The notes under the pieces: model-generated
Databases searched by the model: none
Seen by the model: only the letters and a program-made list of their open reading frames with translations
Told to the model about the DNA's origin: nothing
Shown here: positions 49,599-58,304 of the stretch, piece after piece
How the letters are laid out: each line of letters begins with the position of its first letter
Position numbering within the stretch: the stretch's first letter is position 1
Source of the DNA: CAVVJA01 sp963779485
Lineage (GTDB): Bacteria; Actinomycetota; Actinomycetes; Mycobacteriales; Jatrophihabitantaceae
Reading direction: 5' to 3'
DNA length: 64,000 bases
Assembly (NCBI GenBank): GCA_963779485.1
Contig: CAVZYJ010000008.1
Coordinates: 124,001 to 188,000, forward strand
Position numbers and translations under genes: made by a program

Positions 49599-49877
49599 GG
49601 AACGACACCGCAAGCCGATGATCACGATCGGCCCTGCCAGTTTCCCGCCGCCAACCTTCCCCGGCCTGCCGCAGACTGTTTATGCGACAGGCTCACGTAT
49701 GCATAGCGCGATCCCCGTGCACCAGCTTGGGATGTCCGGGGTCCGTCTGCAGGTCGCATCCAGCACCGCGTTGTGGGGGTCGCTGCAGCAGCGACCGAAC
49801 GGACAGTTGCTGGGTGTCGCCCGTTGTGTCACGGTTGCGTGACCCGGAACGCTGGGGTGGCACGACTGGGAAGATGA

Positions 49878-50945
49878 TCAGTGTGCCGGGGCCGTTTTGT
49901 GGATGGGTATTGTGGGGCCGGCGAGTTCGCCGGAACCGCGCGGCTCGAGCGTCACCGGGATGTGCAGTTGTCGCCGGGCCGGCTGCTGTCCGGCGAGCTG
50001 GGCGAAGATGGTCTCAGCGGCGAGCCGTCCCATGGCGGCCGGATCTTGACGTAGGACGCTGACTGGTGGATTGAGCAGCTCGGCGCACTCGATGTCGTCG
50101 AATCCGATGAGCGCGACGGTGCCCATCAGCCCGGACCGGTGGAGGGCGTGAAGTACGCGTAGGCAGGTGTGGTTATTGGCAGCGAATAGCGCGGTGGGCG
50201 GATCCTGGCCGGTGAGGAGGGTGCTCAGAGCATGCTGCGTGCTCGCGGCGTCGACGAGGCCGGACCGGTGGAGATCACGCTGGACCGGCAGTTTGTGGGC
50301 GTGGTGCGCGTCGAGATAGCCGCGGTGCCGCTGCGCCGTCGTGTACAGGGTTGGCCAGTCGCTCAGGAATGCGATCCGCCGATGGCCGTGGGCGATGAGA
50401 TGCTCCACCGCTTCCCGGGTTGCCGCGCGGTTGGCGGCCAGCACGGACGTCGCCCGGATGCCGCGGGCGGGGCGGTCGACGAACACGATCGGTACGCCGC
50501 GCTCCAGCTCGCCAGTCAGATACGAGTGGTCGGTGCGTGCCGACATGATGACCAGGCCGTCGACCCTGCGGCCCAGCAGCCGGTACACCAGCTGCCGCTC
50601 AATGTCGGGGTCGCCGTGCGTGCTTGCCGCCAACACCAGGCACCGGTGGGTGTTGGCGACCTGTACCACCCCGGAGTGGACGGCCGCCGCGAAGGTGTTG
50701 CCCACGTCGTCGAGGACAACACCGAGGCAGGCGGACCGCCCGTCCCGGCGGCGCAGCGCGTGGGCGGTGTCATTTCGCTGGTACCCCAGCTCGCGGATGG
50801 CCGTCCACACCCGGGTCCGGGTCTGCTGCGACGCTCCGGATTCGTCATTGATCACCCGAGAAACCGACTTGAGGCTGACACCCGCACGTTCCGCGACGTC
50901 GTGCATCGTCGGGCGGTCGCGTCGCTCACCGGTTGGGCGCGGCAT
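49878..50945 (-). CDS. LacI-family transcriptional regulator (fructan locus)
   Basis: The ATG at 50945 (MPRPTGERRDRPT) is used; an ATG at 50960 is also open. N-terminal helix-turn-helix and hinge: TMHDVAERAGVSLKSVSRVI NDESG, then a periplasmic-binding-like sensor (GVVLDDVGNTFAAAVHSGVV, VFVDRPARGIRATSVLAANR, LIGFDDIECAELLNPPVSVL). It is convergent in order with the downstream-facing GH32 gene on the same strand, and probably senses fructose or a fructan derivative and binds GACAACGTTGTC-type operators (inference). Confidence 0.87.
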   Translation of the reverse strand: MPRPTGERRDRPTMHDVAERAGVSLKSVSRVINDESGASQQTRTRVWTAIRELGYQRNDTAHALRRRDGRSACLGVVLDDVGNTFAAAVHSGVVQVANTHRCLVLAASTHGDPDIERQLVYRLLGRRVDGLVIMSARTDHSYLTGELERGVPIVFVDRPARGIRATSVLAANRAATREAVEHLIAHGHRRIAFLSDWPTLYTTAQRHRGYLDAHHAHKLPVQRDLHRSGLVDAASTQHALSTLLTGQDPPTALFAANNHTCLRVLHALHRSGLMGTVALIGFDDIECAELLNPPVSVLRQDPAAMGRLAAETIFAQLAGQQPARRQLHIPVTLEPRGSGELAGPTIPIHKTAPAH

Positions 50946-50994
50946 CCCGTCCTCTCGCAACTCGATGTTTAGCCGGTTCCGTACCGCGGGCCTT

Positions 50995-51013
50995 GGCTCG
51001 CGCTAGGCGAGCC
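50995..51013. terminator. Hairpin between GH32 and LacI genes
   Basis: GGCTCGC pairs with GCGAGCC across a five-base loop. No T-run, so termination is likely weak or factor-assisted. It lies just after the GH32 stop. Confidence 0.4.
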
Positions 51014-51048
51014 GGAGGAAGCGTCGCGGTGCTCCCTGCTGCCCGCTG

Positions 51049-53583
51049 TTACGGCCAGATCGAGGCCATGTGCCAGCCGATACTCGAAACGAGGGTGGCC
51101 GTGCCGTTGTTGGCGAAGAAACTCACCCCGGTGCTGGATGGGCTGGGGAAGATCTGATCGGTGAGCACCACCTGGCCTTGATCAGTGAACACTTCCACCG
51201 AGGACGTGTCGACCAGCACGTGCAGCCGGACGGTGCCGCCGGCGAGGGGGAACGGTGCCCGCTGCACCGAGGCGAACGTCGGGTCGAAGCTCACGTCACC
51301 AGACTTGGTGCGGTCGACGTACACCTCGTGGGTGGTGGTGTCGTAGCCGATCTGGGTCAGCTGCCCGCCTCCGGTGTGCACGTTGAGGCCGAATTGGCTG
51401 GCCGTACCGGGGGCGAAGGTCGCGTCGAGGTCCAGCGTCGGTCCGCTGATGCCCGCCGAGATCGTTCCGGTGATGGGCTTGGACCCGCTGGTCACCGCCG
51501 CGCCGGTGTGCAGCTTGCTGAGATTGCCGACCGGCTGCTGGGTGAGCTGGATCTTGCCGCCGATGTCCTGCAACGCCAGCTGCCGCGGGACGCTGTCCGC
51601 GCTGCGCCACGGCGAGGTGGGGATGCTGCCGGCGTAGTTCCAGTTGTTCATCCAACCGATCAGCACCTGGTTGCCGTCCGGCAGGTCGTTGAAGGATGTG
51701 GCGGCGTAGAAGTCAGCGCCGTAATCCACCCAATGCGCCCGCTGGATGCTCGACAGGGCGGGCGCGTCGGACTGTGCGAAGTTGTCGGCGATGGTGTGCC
51801 CCCAGTCGCCACCACTGTTCTGGTCGACAATCTGCACCTGCGCCTGTTGGCCCTTCAGGTCACTAACGTTCCAGCTCTGCCAGTCGAGGTCTGGGCTGCT
51901 GTTGCCGGTGGCCGAGCGGACCACTTGGCCGTTGACGATCAGGTTCGCCCCGGTCTGGTTCGCCCAGCCGACGGCCTTGACGTCGGACAGCATCGGGTTG
52001 TCGAAGATGACGTGGCCCCAGCCGTTGCTGCCGTCGGACTGGTCGATGACCTCCAGCTGCGCCTGCTGGCCCGCGTACGCGGACACGTCGATGGCCTGCC
52101 AGTTCAGCGATACGCTGTTGTTGCCGGTGACGCTCGCGACCACCTGGCCGTTCACCAGGACTGCGACGGCAGTCGGCATCGCCCCGCCGAGCGGGTGGTT
52201 GCCGCCGGCGATCAGGACGTCGAGATATTTCGCGTTGACCGTGAATGCCGGCGAGGTGACCGTCCCTTCGGCCGCATCGCAGCCGGCCTGGCAGGTGTCC
52301 AGCACGCCGCTACCGAGCTGGCCCGGCAGGTTCTCCTTGCTCGGGGTGATACCGACGAAGTCGCCGGTGCCGGTCCAGCCGGGCAGCGAGTCACCCTCGA
52401 AGTCCTCGATCGTGGTGCCTGCCGGGGGGCTCGTCAGCCCGCCGACAACGTAGGGGTGGTTGCCGCCGGCCATCAGGAAGTTGATGTAGTTCTGGGCGAT
52501 GGTGAAGGCGGGTGAGGTCAGCGTGCCGGTGTCCGGGTCACCGGTGCCATAGCTGTCCACCCAACCGTGACCCACCGCGCCGTTGGTCGGGTTGTCCGAG
52601 TGCGCCGGCCCACTGCCGAACGCCGTACCCGCTGCCGTCCAGTCGCCGTATGTGTCGCCTTCGAAGCCGCCGTCGCCGATCAACGTCCCAGCAGGTGGCG
52701 TGTAGGTGGTCGGGTCGTCCGACGTGAAGGTCGAACCGTCGAAGTCGCCGACAAAGTACTGGTCAGCGGAACCGCTGGCATACCCGCCCGGGTTGATGCC
52801 CACCACCAGCACCCACTTCAGCCGCTTGTGATCCCCGTTGACGTACAACGGCACGATCGTCGGGGTCTCCCACACCCCACCGACCGCCCCAGCCGGCCCG
52901 AAGTCGCTTCGATGCGTCCAGTTCTTCAAATTCGTCGAGGTATAGAACGACACCTTGTGCTGGTCGGACAACGCAACGACCATCACCCAATTCTTGTTCG
53001 GCGCGTACCAGAACACGTGCGGATCCCGGAAGTTGGTGGAGTTCAGGTTCAACACCGGGTTACCGGCGTACTTCGTCCAGGTCAGGCCGCCGTCGACGCT
53101 GTACGCCAACGACTGCGCCTGAATCCCGGTCGACTTGAAGGCGCTGGTGTACACCGCCACCAACGGCGGGTTGGCCGCGGTACCCAGCCCGCTGCTATTC
53201 GTTTTGTCGTAAACGACGGAGCCGCTGAACACGAACTCATTAGCGTCCTGCGGAATCGCCACCGGCAACTCCGTCCAATGCACCAGATCCTTGCTCACCG
53301 CGTGACCCCAGGAGATGTTGCCCCACTGCGATCCAGACGGGTTGTACTGGTAGAACAAGTGATACCGGCCATTGAAAAAGATCGGGCCGTTCGGGTCATT
53401 CATCCAGTTGCGCGCCGGCGTGAAATGGAACTGCGGGCGATACAGCTCGTGATACAAAGCCGCGGCCGGACTGGCCTGGCCGGCGGCGGACGGTGCGGTC
53501 GCTATCCCGACGGCGAGCACCGCCGCGCCCAACACAGCCAGCATCGACCGGAACACTTTGCGGCGAGCGAACATGGCGAACAC
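51049..53583 (-). CDS. Secreted GH32 fructan hydrolase (levanase/inulinase) with nested inserted modules
   Basis: 844 residues with a signal peptide (MLAVLGAAVLAVGIATAPSA). GH32 catalytic set: NWMNDPNGPIFF (Asp nucleophile, residue 63), FRDPHVFW (187) and VWETPTIVPL (acid/base Glu 239; the usual Cys is Thr). The five-blade propeller is interrupted at about residue 298 and resumes at HWVDYGADFYAATSFNDLPD (about 617). The C-terminal beta-sandwich ends FFANNGTATLVSSIGWHMAS. It cleaves beta-fructosidic bonds and frees fructose outside the cell. The frame is intact. A perfect LacI-type operator lies 80 bases upstream; the fructose-type ABC genes follow at 55-58 kb. Confidence 0.92.
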   Translation of the reverse strand: MFAMFARRKVFRSMLAVLGAAVLAVGIATAPSAAGQASPAAALYHELYRPQFHFTPARNWMNDPNGPIFFNGRYHLFYQYNPSGSQWGNISWGHAVSKDLVHWTELPVAIPQDANEFVFSGSVVYDKTNSSGLGTAANPPLVAVYTSAFKSTGIQAQSLAYSVDGGLTWTKYAGNPVLNLNSTNFRDPHVFWYAPNKNWVMVVALSDQHKVSFYTSTNLKNWTHRSDFGPAGAVGGVWETPTIVPLYVNGDHKRLKWVLVVGINPGGYASGSADQYFVGDFDGSTFTSDDPTTYTPPAGTLIGDGGFEGDTYGDWTAAGTAFGSGPAHSDNPTNGAVGHGWVDSYGTGDPDTGTLTSPAFTIAQNYINFLMAGGNHPYVVGGLTSPPAGTTIEDFEGDSLPGWTGTGDFVGITPSKENLPGQLGSGVLDTCQAGCDAAEGTVTSPAFTVNAKYLDVLIAGGNHPLGGAMPTAVAVLVNGQVVASVTGNNSVSLNWQAIDVSAYAGQQAQLEVIDQSDGSNGWGHVIFDNPMLSDVKAVGWANQTGANLIVNGQVVRSATGNSSPDLDWQSWNVSDLKGQQAQVQIVDQNSGGDWGHTIADNFAQSDAPALSSIQRAHWVDYGADFYAATSFNDLPDGNQVLIGWMNNWNYAGSIPTSPWRSADSVPRQLALQDIGGKIQLTQQPVGNLSKLHTGAAVTSGSKPITGTISAGISGPTLDLDATFAPGTASQFGLNVHTGGGQLTQIGYDTTTHEVYVDRTKSGDVSFDPTFASVQRAPFPLAGGTVRLHVLVDTSSVEVFTDQGQVVLTDQIFPSPSSTGVSFFANNGTATLVSSIGWHMASIWP

Positions 53584-53662
53584 CCTTTCCGCCGGAACAA
53601 CTGACCGCGAGCTGAATCAACGCATCATCAAACGGTGAAATCAGCACTGCCGAGCGAAGGCC

Positions 53663-53674
53663 GACAACGTTGTC
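53663..53674. promoter_or_regulatory. LacI-family operator upstream of GH32
   Basis: Perfect 12 bp palindrome GACAACGTTGTC, 80 bases upstream of the GH32 start. The same sequence occurs upstream of the ABC binding-protein gene. CG-centred palindromes like this are the usual LacI-family operator form. Confidence 0.8.
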
Positions 53675-53755
53675 GTCTCCATGCTCCAACCGCCACAACC
53701 AGGCAGTCAAGACGTAAACCCGGCTCGGCTCACGATTCGGACCTGGCGTGTCGAG

Positions 53756-54120
53756 ATCCGGGACGGGCACGTGTTCACCGCCGTGGCCCGCCGGTCCGAC
53801 CGACGAACGCCGCGACCAGGTCATCTACTACCAGTACAAAGCCGACCGGGCCCGCCGCACGCTGCTGGGCATCGACGAGCAGATCGCCAAGGCCGAGAAC
53901 GCGGTGGCGGGAAAGGTGCCGGTGAAACGCAACCGGTTCATCGTGATCACCGGTGCGGATAAGTCGGTGAACCGGGTGCTGGAGGCCAAGCCCGCGACGT
54001 GGCCGGGATCAAGGGTTACATCACCAACATCACCAACCAGACACCGGAGTTCGTGATCGGCGCCTACCACCGGCTCGGGCACATCGAGAAAGCGTTCCGG
54101 ATTGTGGTTGTTGATCGGCC
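53756..54120 (+). pseudogene. IS1634/IS4-type transposase remnant
   Basis: ERRDQVIYYQYKADRARRTL LGIDEQIAKAENAVAGKVPV KRNRF, then after a frame change AGIKGYITNITNQTPEFVIG AYHRLGHIEKAFR. These match the C-terminal third of DDE transposases of the IS1634 group. The first catalytic residues are absent. Confidence 0.65.
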
Positions 54121-54836
54121 TCGCGCGCAGGTCATGCCTGGACATTGGGGTTCGCACGGCGACGACGACGTTGTCGCCGTGTCCGATCACCTCCTCCAGC
54201 TGAGGTCGCACTCGGCATGATGCGCGAGTACGCCTCGACCACCCAGGCATGCCAGGACGCGGTAGCCGCGTCGTGGTCGCCGTTGACCCCGCTTCGCCCG
54301 TCGATCGCAATAACGCGACGACCTCCACTCCACGGTCATTCGAGCTGAGCACCAAGCCGACGAACTCGCCGAACGACGCAATCCACGCCGGACCGGCCGC
54401 CGGCCCACCAGGACCGGAACAAACGCAATGTGCCCAACCTGCCTGGACGCGGACCGGCTGTCCACCGACAACGTCCCCGTGGAGGGAACGGCGTGCGGAC
54501 CGAGGGCTCGCCCTAGGCTTGGCGCGCGGCCTTCGGGCGCCTGTCCCGTATACCGTGCCCGGTGCTGCTGTAGCGGGTAGGTATCTCATACGGACCTGAC
54601 ACAGCCGCCGGAATACATGACAGGACGACTGGAGCCTGTGTCAACACCCTCGCTACATGCCGTGCAAGGAGCGCCGGGCATTAGTCGGCCATGTTGGAGA
54701 CGCAGGCAGCTGCGCAGCACACAGCGTGGTCTTGCCCCGGGTTGGTGGGCACGAGCTTGCGGCAGCGTGGTTCTCGAAGTCTATGGGGCTTCGATGTCGT
54801 CGTCGCCGTTGAATGCGCTGGCGGACTGCCCATTGT
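54121..54836. other. Degenerate mobile-element debris
   Basis: Coding-like fragments occur without a complete gene, for example a Cys-bearing frame near 54,350-54,500 (TNAMCPTCLDADRLSTDNVP VEGTACG). I cannot assign it. The stretch lies between two transposase remnants. Confidence 0.35.
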
Positions 54837-54930
54837 TCAGTTGCCCCAGTGTATGCGGCGGTGGTGCTGGACGCGTTTTCTCGCCAGGGGCTCGGGCTGT
54901 CCATCCCCGACCATCTGACAGCCGAGCCCA
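54837..54930 (+). pseudogene. IS3-type transposase fragment
   Basis: VAPVYAAVVLDAFSRQGLGL SIPDHLTAE matches the region around the second catalytic Asp of IS3-family OrfB (YxAVVLDxFSRxxxGW). About 30 residues survive. Confidence 0.5.
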
Positions 54931-54961
54931 CACGTGGGGCGGGCTCACGACACCGGGACGA

Positions 54962-55762
54962 TCAGGCGAGCTGTGGTACCTCGTCGCCTTCCTTGGGTTC
55001 TAGCTTGACGGCGCCGGTCATGATGGCGACCGCCTCAGCTGGGGTGTGCGACTTCGGGGTGATGACGCCGGCGCCACGGCCGAGACGTTGGATGTGGATG
55101 CGGTCGGCGACTTCGAAGACGTTGGGCATGTTGTGGCTGATCAGGATGATGCCCAGCCCGCGCTCGCGCAGTTCCTTGACCAGCCGGAGCACCTGCCCGG
55201 TCTCGCGCACGCCGAGCGCGGCGGTCGGCTCGTCGAGGATCACGACCTTGCCGCCGAACGCGGCCGCGCGCGCGACCGCGACCGCCTGCCGCTGGCCGCC
55301 GGACAGCGTCTCCACGGCCTGGCTGATGTTCTGCAGGGTGGAGATGCCGAGCTTGTCGATCTCGTCTTTGGCGTGCCGTCGCATCGCCCCGCCGTCGAGC
55401 ATCCGGAAGATCGATCCGAGCGGACCCGGCTTGCGGACCTCGCGGGCGAGGAACAGATTGCTAGCGATGTCCAGTGCCGGCGCGACGGCCAGGGTCTGAT
55501 AGACGGTTTCGATGCCGGCCTCGCGGGCCTCCTGGGTCGACTTGAAGCTGACCACCCGCCCGTCGACCAGCATCTCACCGGCGTCGGGAATCATCGCACC
55601 GGACAGGCACTTGATCAGCGTAGATTTCCCGGCGCCGTTGTCACCGATGACGGCGAGCACCTCGCCCGCATAGAGCCTCAGGTCGACGCCGGCCAGGCCG
55701 ACCACGTGACCGAAGGTCTTGATCATGCCGCGGGCTTCGAGGATAGGGTTCGGGCTGGTCAT
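54962..55762 (-). CDS. Sugar ABC transporter ATP-binding protein (fructose/ribose type)
   Basis: The ATG at 55762 overlaps the permease stop (ATGA). A single ATPase domain: Walker A GDNGAGKSTLIKCLSG, signature LSGGQRQAVAVARAA, Walker B KVVILDEPTAALGV, switch His in IILISHNMPNVFEV. One-domain ATPases of this kind (FrcA-like) differ from the double-domain RbsA. It powers fructose-type uptake together with the permease and binding protein upstream in the same operon. Confidence 0.9.
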   Translation of the reverse strand: MTSPNPILEARGMIKTFGHVVGLAGVDLRLYAGEVLAVIGDNGAGKSTLIKCLSGAMIPDAGEMLVDGRVVSFKSTQEAREAGIETVYQTLAVAPALDIASNLFLAREVRKPGPLGSIFRMLDGGAMRRHAKDEIDKLGISTLQNISQAVETLSGGQRQAVAVARAAAFGGKVVILDEPTAALGVRETGQVLRLVKELRERGLGIILISHNMPNVFEVADRIHIQRLGRGAGVITPKSHTPAEAVAIMTGAVKLEPKEGDEVPQLA

Positions 55763-56790
55763 GACTTCACGCTCCGGATCCACTGGTCGGCGGTGACGGC
55801 GGCGATGACCAGGATGCCGATGGCCAGTACTTGGTAGTTGGGATCCACGCCGGCCAGCGCCAGGCCGTTGTTGAACACGTTGACGATCAGGGCCCCGATC
55901 AGTGAGCCGACGATCGCCCCGCGGCCACCGAACAGGCTGGTGCCGCCGATAACCACAGCGGTGATGCTCTCCAGGTTCGCGTTAAGACCGCTGTTCGGGT
56001 CACCGCCGTTGACTCGGCCCACGAGGACCCAGGCGGCCACGGCGGTGACGAGGCCAGCGACCATGTAGGCGCTCAACAGCACCCGGTTGGTGCGGATACC
56101 GGCCAGCCGAGCCGCTTCTTGATCGTCGCCCGTGGCGTACAGATGTTTGCCCCACGCCGTCTGCTTCAGCGCGTAGGCGAAGCCGACGTACAGCAGCAGC
56201 ATGATGATCACGCCGACGGTGATGTTGAAGCTGCCGATGCTGAAGGTCTTGCCGGTGAACGTCATGAACGTGTCTGGTTCCAGCGAGATCGTCTGGCCCT
56301 TCGCATAGATCAGGGTGATCGCCGTGAAAATCGACAACGTGCCCAACGTGACGATGAACGGCGGCAACTTGATCCGGGTGACCAGCAGACCGTTGATCGT
56401 GCCGCACGCCAGCGCCACGATGGCCCCGACGATCAGCGCCAGCGGTCCCGGCCAGCCGTTGTCGGAAACGAGCTTCGCCATAACCAGCGACGCCAGCACC
56501 ATCACGGCGCCGATCGACAAGTCGATGCCGGCCGTGAGAATGATGAGCGTCTGGCCGACGGCGAGGGATCCGATAACCGCGGTCTGCTGCAACAAGATCG
56601 ACAGGTTCCCCGCCTTGAAGAACCGATCACTGACGATCCCGAAGACGATGCACGCCAGTATCAACACGATGAGCGGGCTCAGCCAGGGCAGCCGGTGCAG
56701 GACCCCGTGAATCTGCTGCCCTACCGTGTGCTTACGCTCGAATAGGTCTTCCGCGGGTCCGGGTTCCTCGAGTACGTCTACCTGAGTCAT
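55759..56790 (-). CDS. Sugar ABC transporter permease (fructose/ribose type)
   Basis: 343 residues, about 9-10 membrane helices (PLIVLILACIVFGIVSDRFF, TLIILTAGIDLSIGAVMVLA, ALIVGAIVALACGTINGLLV). AGIDLSIGA and GRGAIVGSLIGALIV are BPD_transp_2 family landmarks. It forms the inner-membrane pore, presumably as a homodimer. It follows the binding-protein gene after a gap of 192 bases holding a strong hairpin. Confidence 0.9.
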   Translation of the reverse strand: MTQVDVLEEPGPAEDLFERKHTVGQQIHGVLHRLPWLSPLIVLILACIVFGIVSDRFFKAGNLSILLQQTAVIGSLAVGQTLIILTAGIDLSIGAVMVLASLVMAKLVSDNGWPGPLALIVGAIVALACGTINGLLVTRIKLPPFIVTLGTLSIFTAITLIYAKGQTISLEPDTFMTFTGKTFSIGSFNITVGVIIMLLLYVGFAYALKQTAWGKHLYATGDDQEAARLAGIRTNRVLLSAYMVAGLVTAVAAWVLVGRVNGGDPNSGLNANLESITAVVIGGTSLFGGRGAIVGSLIGALIVNVFNNGLALAGVDPNYQVLAIGILVIAAVTADQWIRSVKS

Positions 56791-56933
56791 GACCGTGTCC
56801 TTCTCGTCGATGGTTTCGTCGATCGGTCGCGTCGAATAAGGTCCCCGCAGCGTTGCCAGTGCTATCGATCAGTCGCTGATGCTAGGCGCTTTGCCCCGCC
56901 CGGAGTAGTTATCAGCCGACCCTGGCCGAGCGC

Positions 56934-56964
56934 CGCCGGTGCGGCTATTTCGACCGCACCGGCG
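56934..56964. promoter_or_regulatory. Intercistronic hairpin between binding protein and permease genes
   Basis: CGCCGGTGCGG (56934-56944) pairs perfectly with CCGCACCGGCG (56954-56964). Placed just after the binding-protein stop on the minus strand, it probably stabilises that part of the mRNA or attenuates read-through, so that binding protein exceeds permease. Confidence 0.65.
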
Positions 56965-56982
56965 ACTGCCCGCTTGGCCGAG

Positions 56983-58134
56983 TCAGCTGCTCCCCCAGCA
57001 GTCCTTGGCTGCCTCGTCGGGCGTTTGGCTGGTCACGCCGGTCATCGCGTCCTTCGCGACCAGGTTGGTGCCGGTGTTGAAGAAGCTCAGCCCGTTGGAG
57101 GTGGTGGGCTTGGCGCCACCGTTGGCCAGTTTCGCGATCGACTCGACGCCCAGGCTGGCCATCTTGCCGGGATACTGCGCTGAATCCGCGGCGAACTTCG
57201 AGCCGACGTAGTTCTTGACGTACTTGCAGCTGCCGTCGATGGTCAGGACGGTGACGCTGTTCGCCTTGCCGGCGGCCTGCAAGGCCTGGTAGGCGCCGTC
57301 CGCGGCCGGCTCGTTGATCGTGTAAACGACGTTGATGTTGCTGTTGGCCGACAGGCAGTTTTCCATCGCCGTCTTACCGTGCGGGATGTCGCCCTGGGTT
57401 GGCTGGTGGCAGGCAATCTCGTAGTCGCCGCCCTTACCCGCGGTGTAGTGCCCGGTCTTCGCTTCCTTGCCGTTCTCGGTCTTGCTGCCCGGGTCGATAC
57501 CCATTCCCTCGAGGAAGCCGTGGTCACGCTGAATGTCCACCGACACGACCTGCGTGTTGAACAGGTCGAGCATGGCGATGGTGGCCTTCTGCCCGTTCAG
57601 CTTGGCTGCGCCGTACTGGCCGATGAGCTTCCCGGCCTGCTCATTGTCGGTCGCGTAGGTGATGTCGACGATGGACGGCGGCGTCGGCGCGGTGTCCAGC
57701 GCGATCACGTAGAGCCCGGCCTGACGGGCTTTTCTGATCTCGGTGTTGACCGCGTCGCCGTTGATCGTGATAAGGATGCCCTTGTCACCCCTGGAGATCG
57801 CGTTGTCGATCGCGGCGATCTGGGTCTGCGTGTCGCCGTCCGTCTTGCCCGCCGCCACGGACAGGTTGACGTTGTTCTGGCTGGCCGCGGTCTTGGCGTC
57901 CTTCTCCATCGACACGAAATACGGATTGGACAGCGTCTTCAGAATCAGCGAGACACCGACCTTCTTGCCGCTACCACCGGATGCGCCGCCAGTACCGCCG
58001 CTGCTACTCGAATTCGACGACGACGAACACGCCGAAAGGGCGAGCGCGGCCGCGGCGACTCCCGCGGTCACGCCGCCCAGCTTGATCAGTCGGGCGCGTC
58101 GCCGGGCCCGATTGGTGCTGCGCACCTCGTCCAT
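56983..58134 (-). CDS. Sugar ABC transporter substrate-binding lipoprotein (fructose/ribose type)
   Basis: 383 residues from ATG 58134 (MDEVRSTNRARRRARLIKLG). Lipoprotein signal with lipobox LSAC followed by a Ser/Gly linker. Peripla_BP_4 fold: VGVSLILKTLSNPYFVSMEK, ISRGDKGILITINGDAVNTE, GLYVIALDTAP, VYTINEPAADGAYQALQAAG. This is the solute receptor of the operon, probably for fructose given the adjacent GH32 and shared operator. Divergent from the second LacI gene, with a perfect operator between. Confidence 0.9.
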   Translation of the reverse strand: MDEVRSTNRARRRARLIKLGGVTAGVAAAALALSACSSSSNSSSSGGTGGASGGSGKKVGVSLILKTLSNPYFVSMEKDAKTAASQNNVNLSVAAGKTDGDTQTQIAAIDNAISRGDKGILITINGDAVNTEIRKARQAGLYVIALDTAPTPPSIVDITYATDNEQAGKLIGQYGAAKLNGQKATIAMLDLFNTQVVSVDIQRDHGFLEGMGIDPGSKTENGKEAKTGHYTAGKGGDYEIACHQPTQGDIPHGKTAMENCLSANSNINVVYTINEPAADGAYQALQAAGKANSVTVLTIDGSCKYVKNYVGSKFAADSAQYPGKMASLGVESIAKLANGGAKPTTSNGLSFFNTGTNLVAKDAMTGVTSQTPDEAAKDCWGSS

Positions 58135-58192
58135 GCTGTGGCGTCCTCTCTGTTTGGGGAACTGATTGGGAAGCGGTCCAGAATTCGGACTG

Positions 58193-58204
58193 GACAACGT
58201 TGTC
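58193..58204. promoter_or_regulatory. LacI-family operator upstream of the ABC operon
   Basis: GACAACGTTGTC, identical to the GH32 operator, 59 bases upstream of the binding-protein ATG and inside the divergent promoter region. Confidence 0.82.
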
Positions 58205-58292
58205 GTAGAAGTTATAGTGCGTTCAGCACAATGCGTCAAGACGTCAGATGTTCACGAGGTTGTCACAACTAGGTAACGGTCCGAGAGGCTGG

Positions 58293-58304
58293 GACAACGA
58301 TGTC
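58293..58304. promoter_or_regulatory. Imperfect operator overlapping the LacI start codon
   Basis: GACAACGATGTC differs from the operator by one base and contains the ATG of the regulator (58300), so autoregulation is likely. Confidence 0.5.

Noticed and set aside
54140..54190. Third LacI operator near GACGACGTTGTC
   Set aside because: It is off consensus in the left half, lies inside transposase debris and faces no gene.
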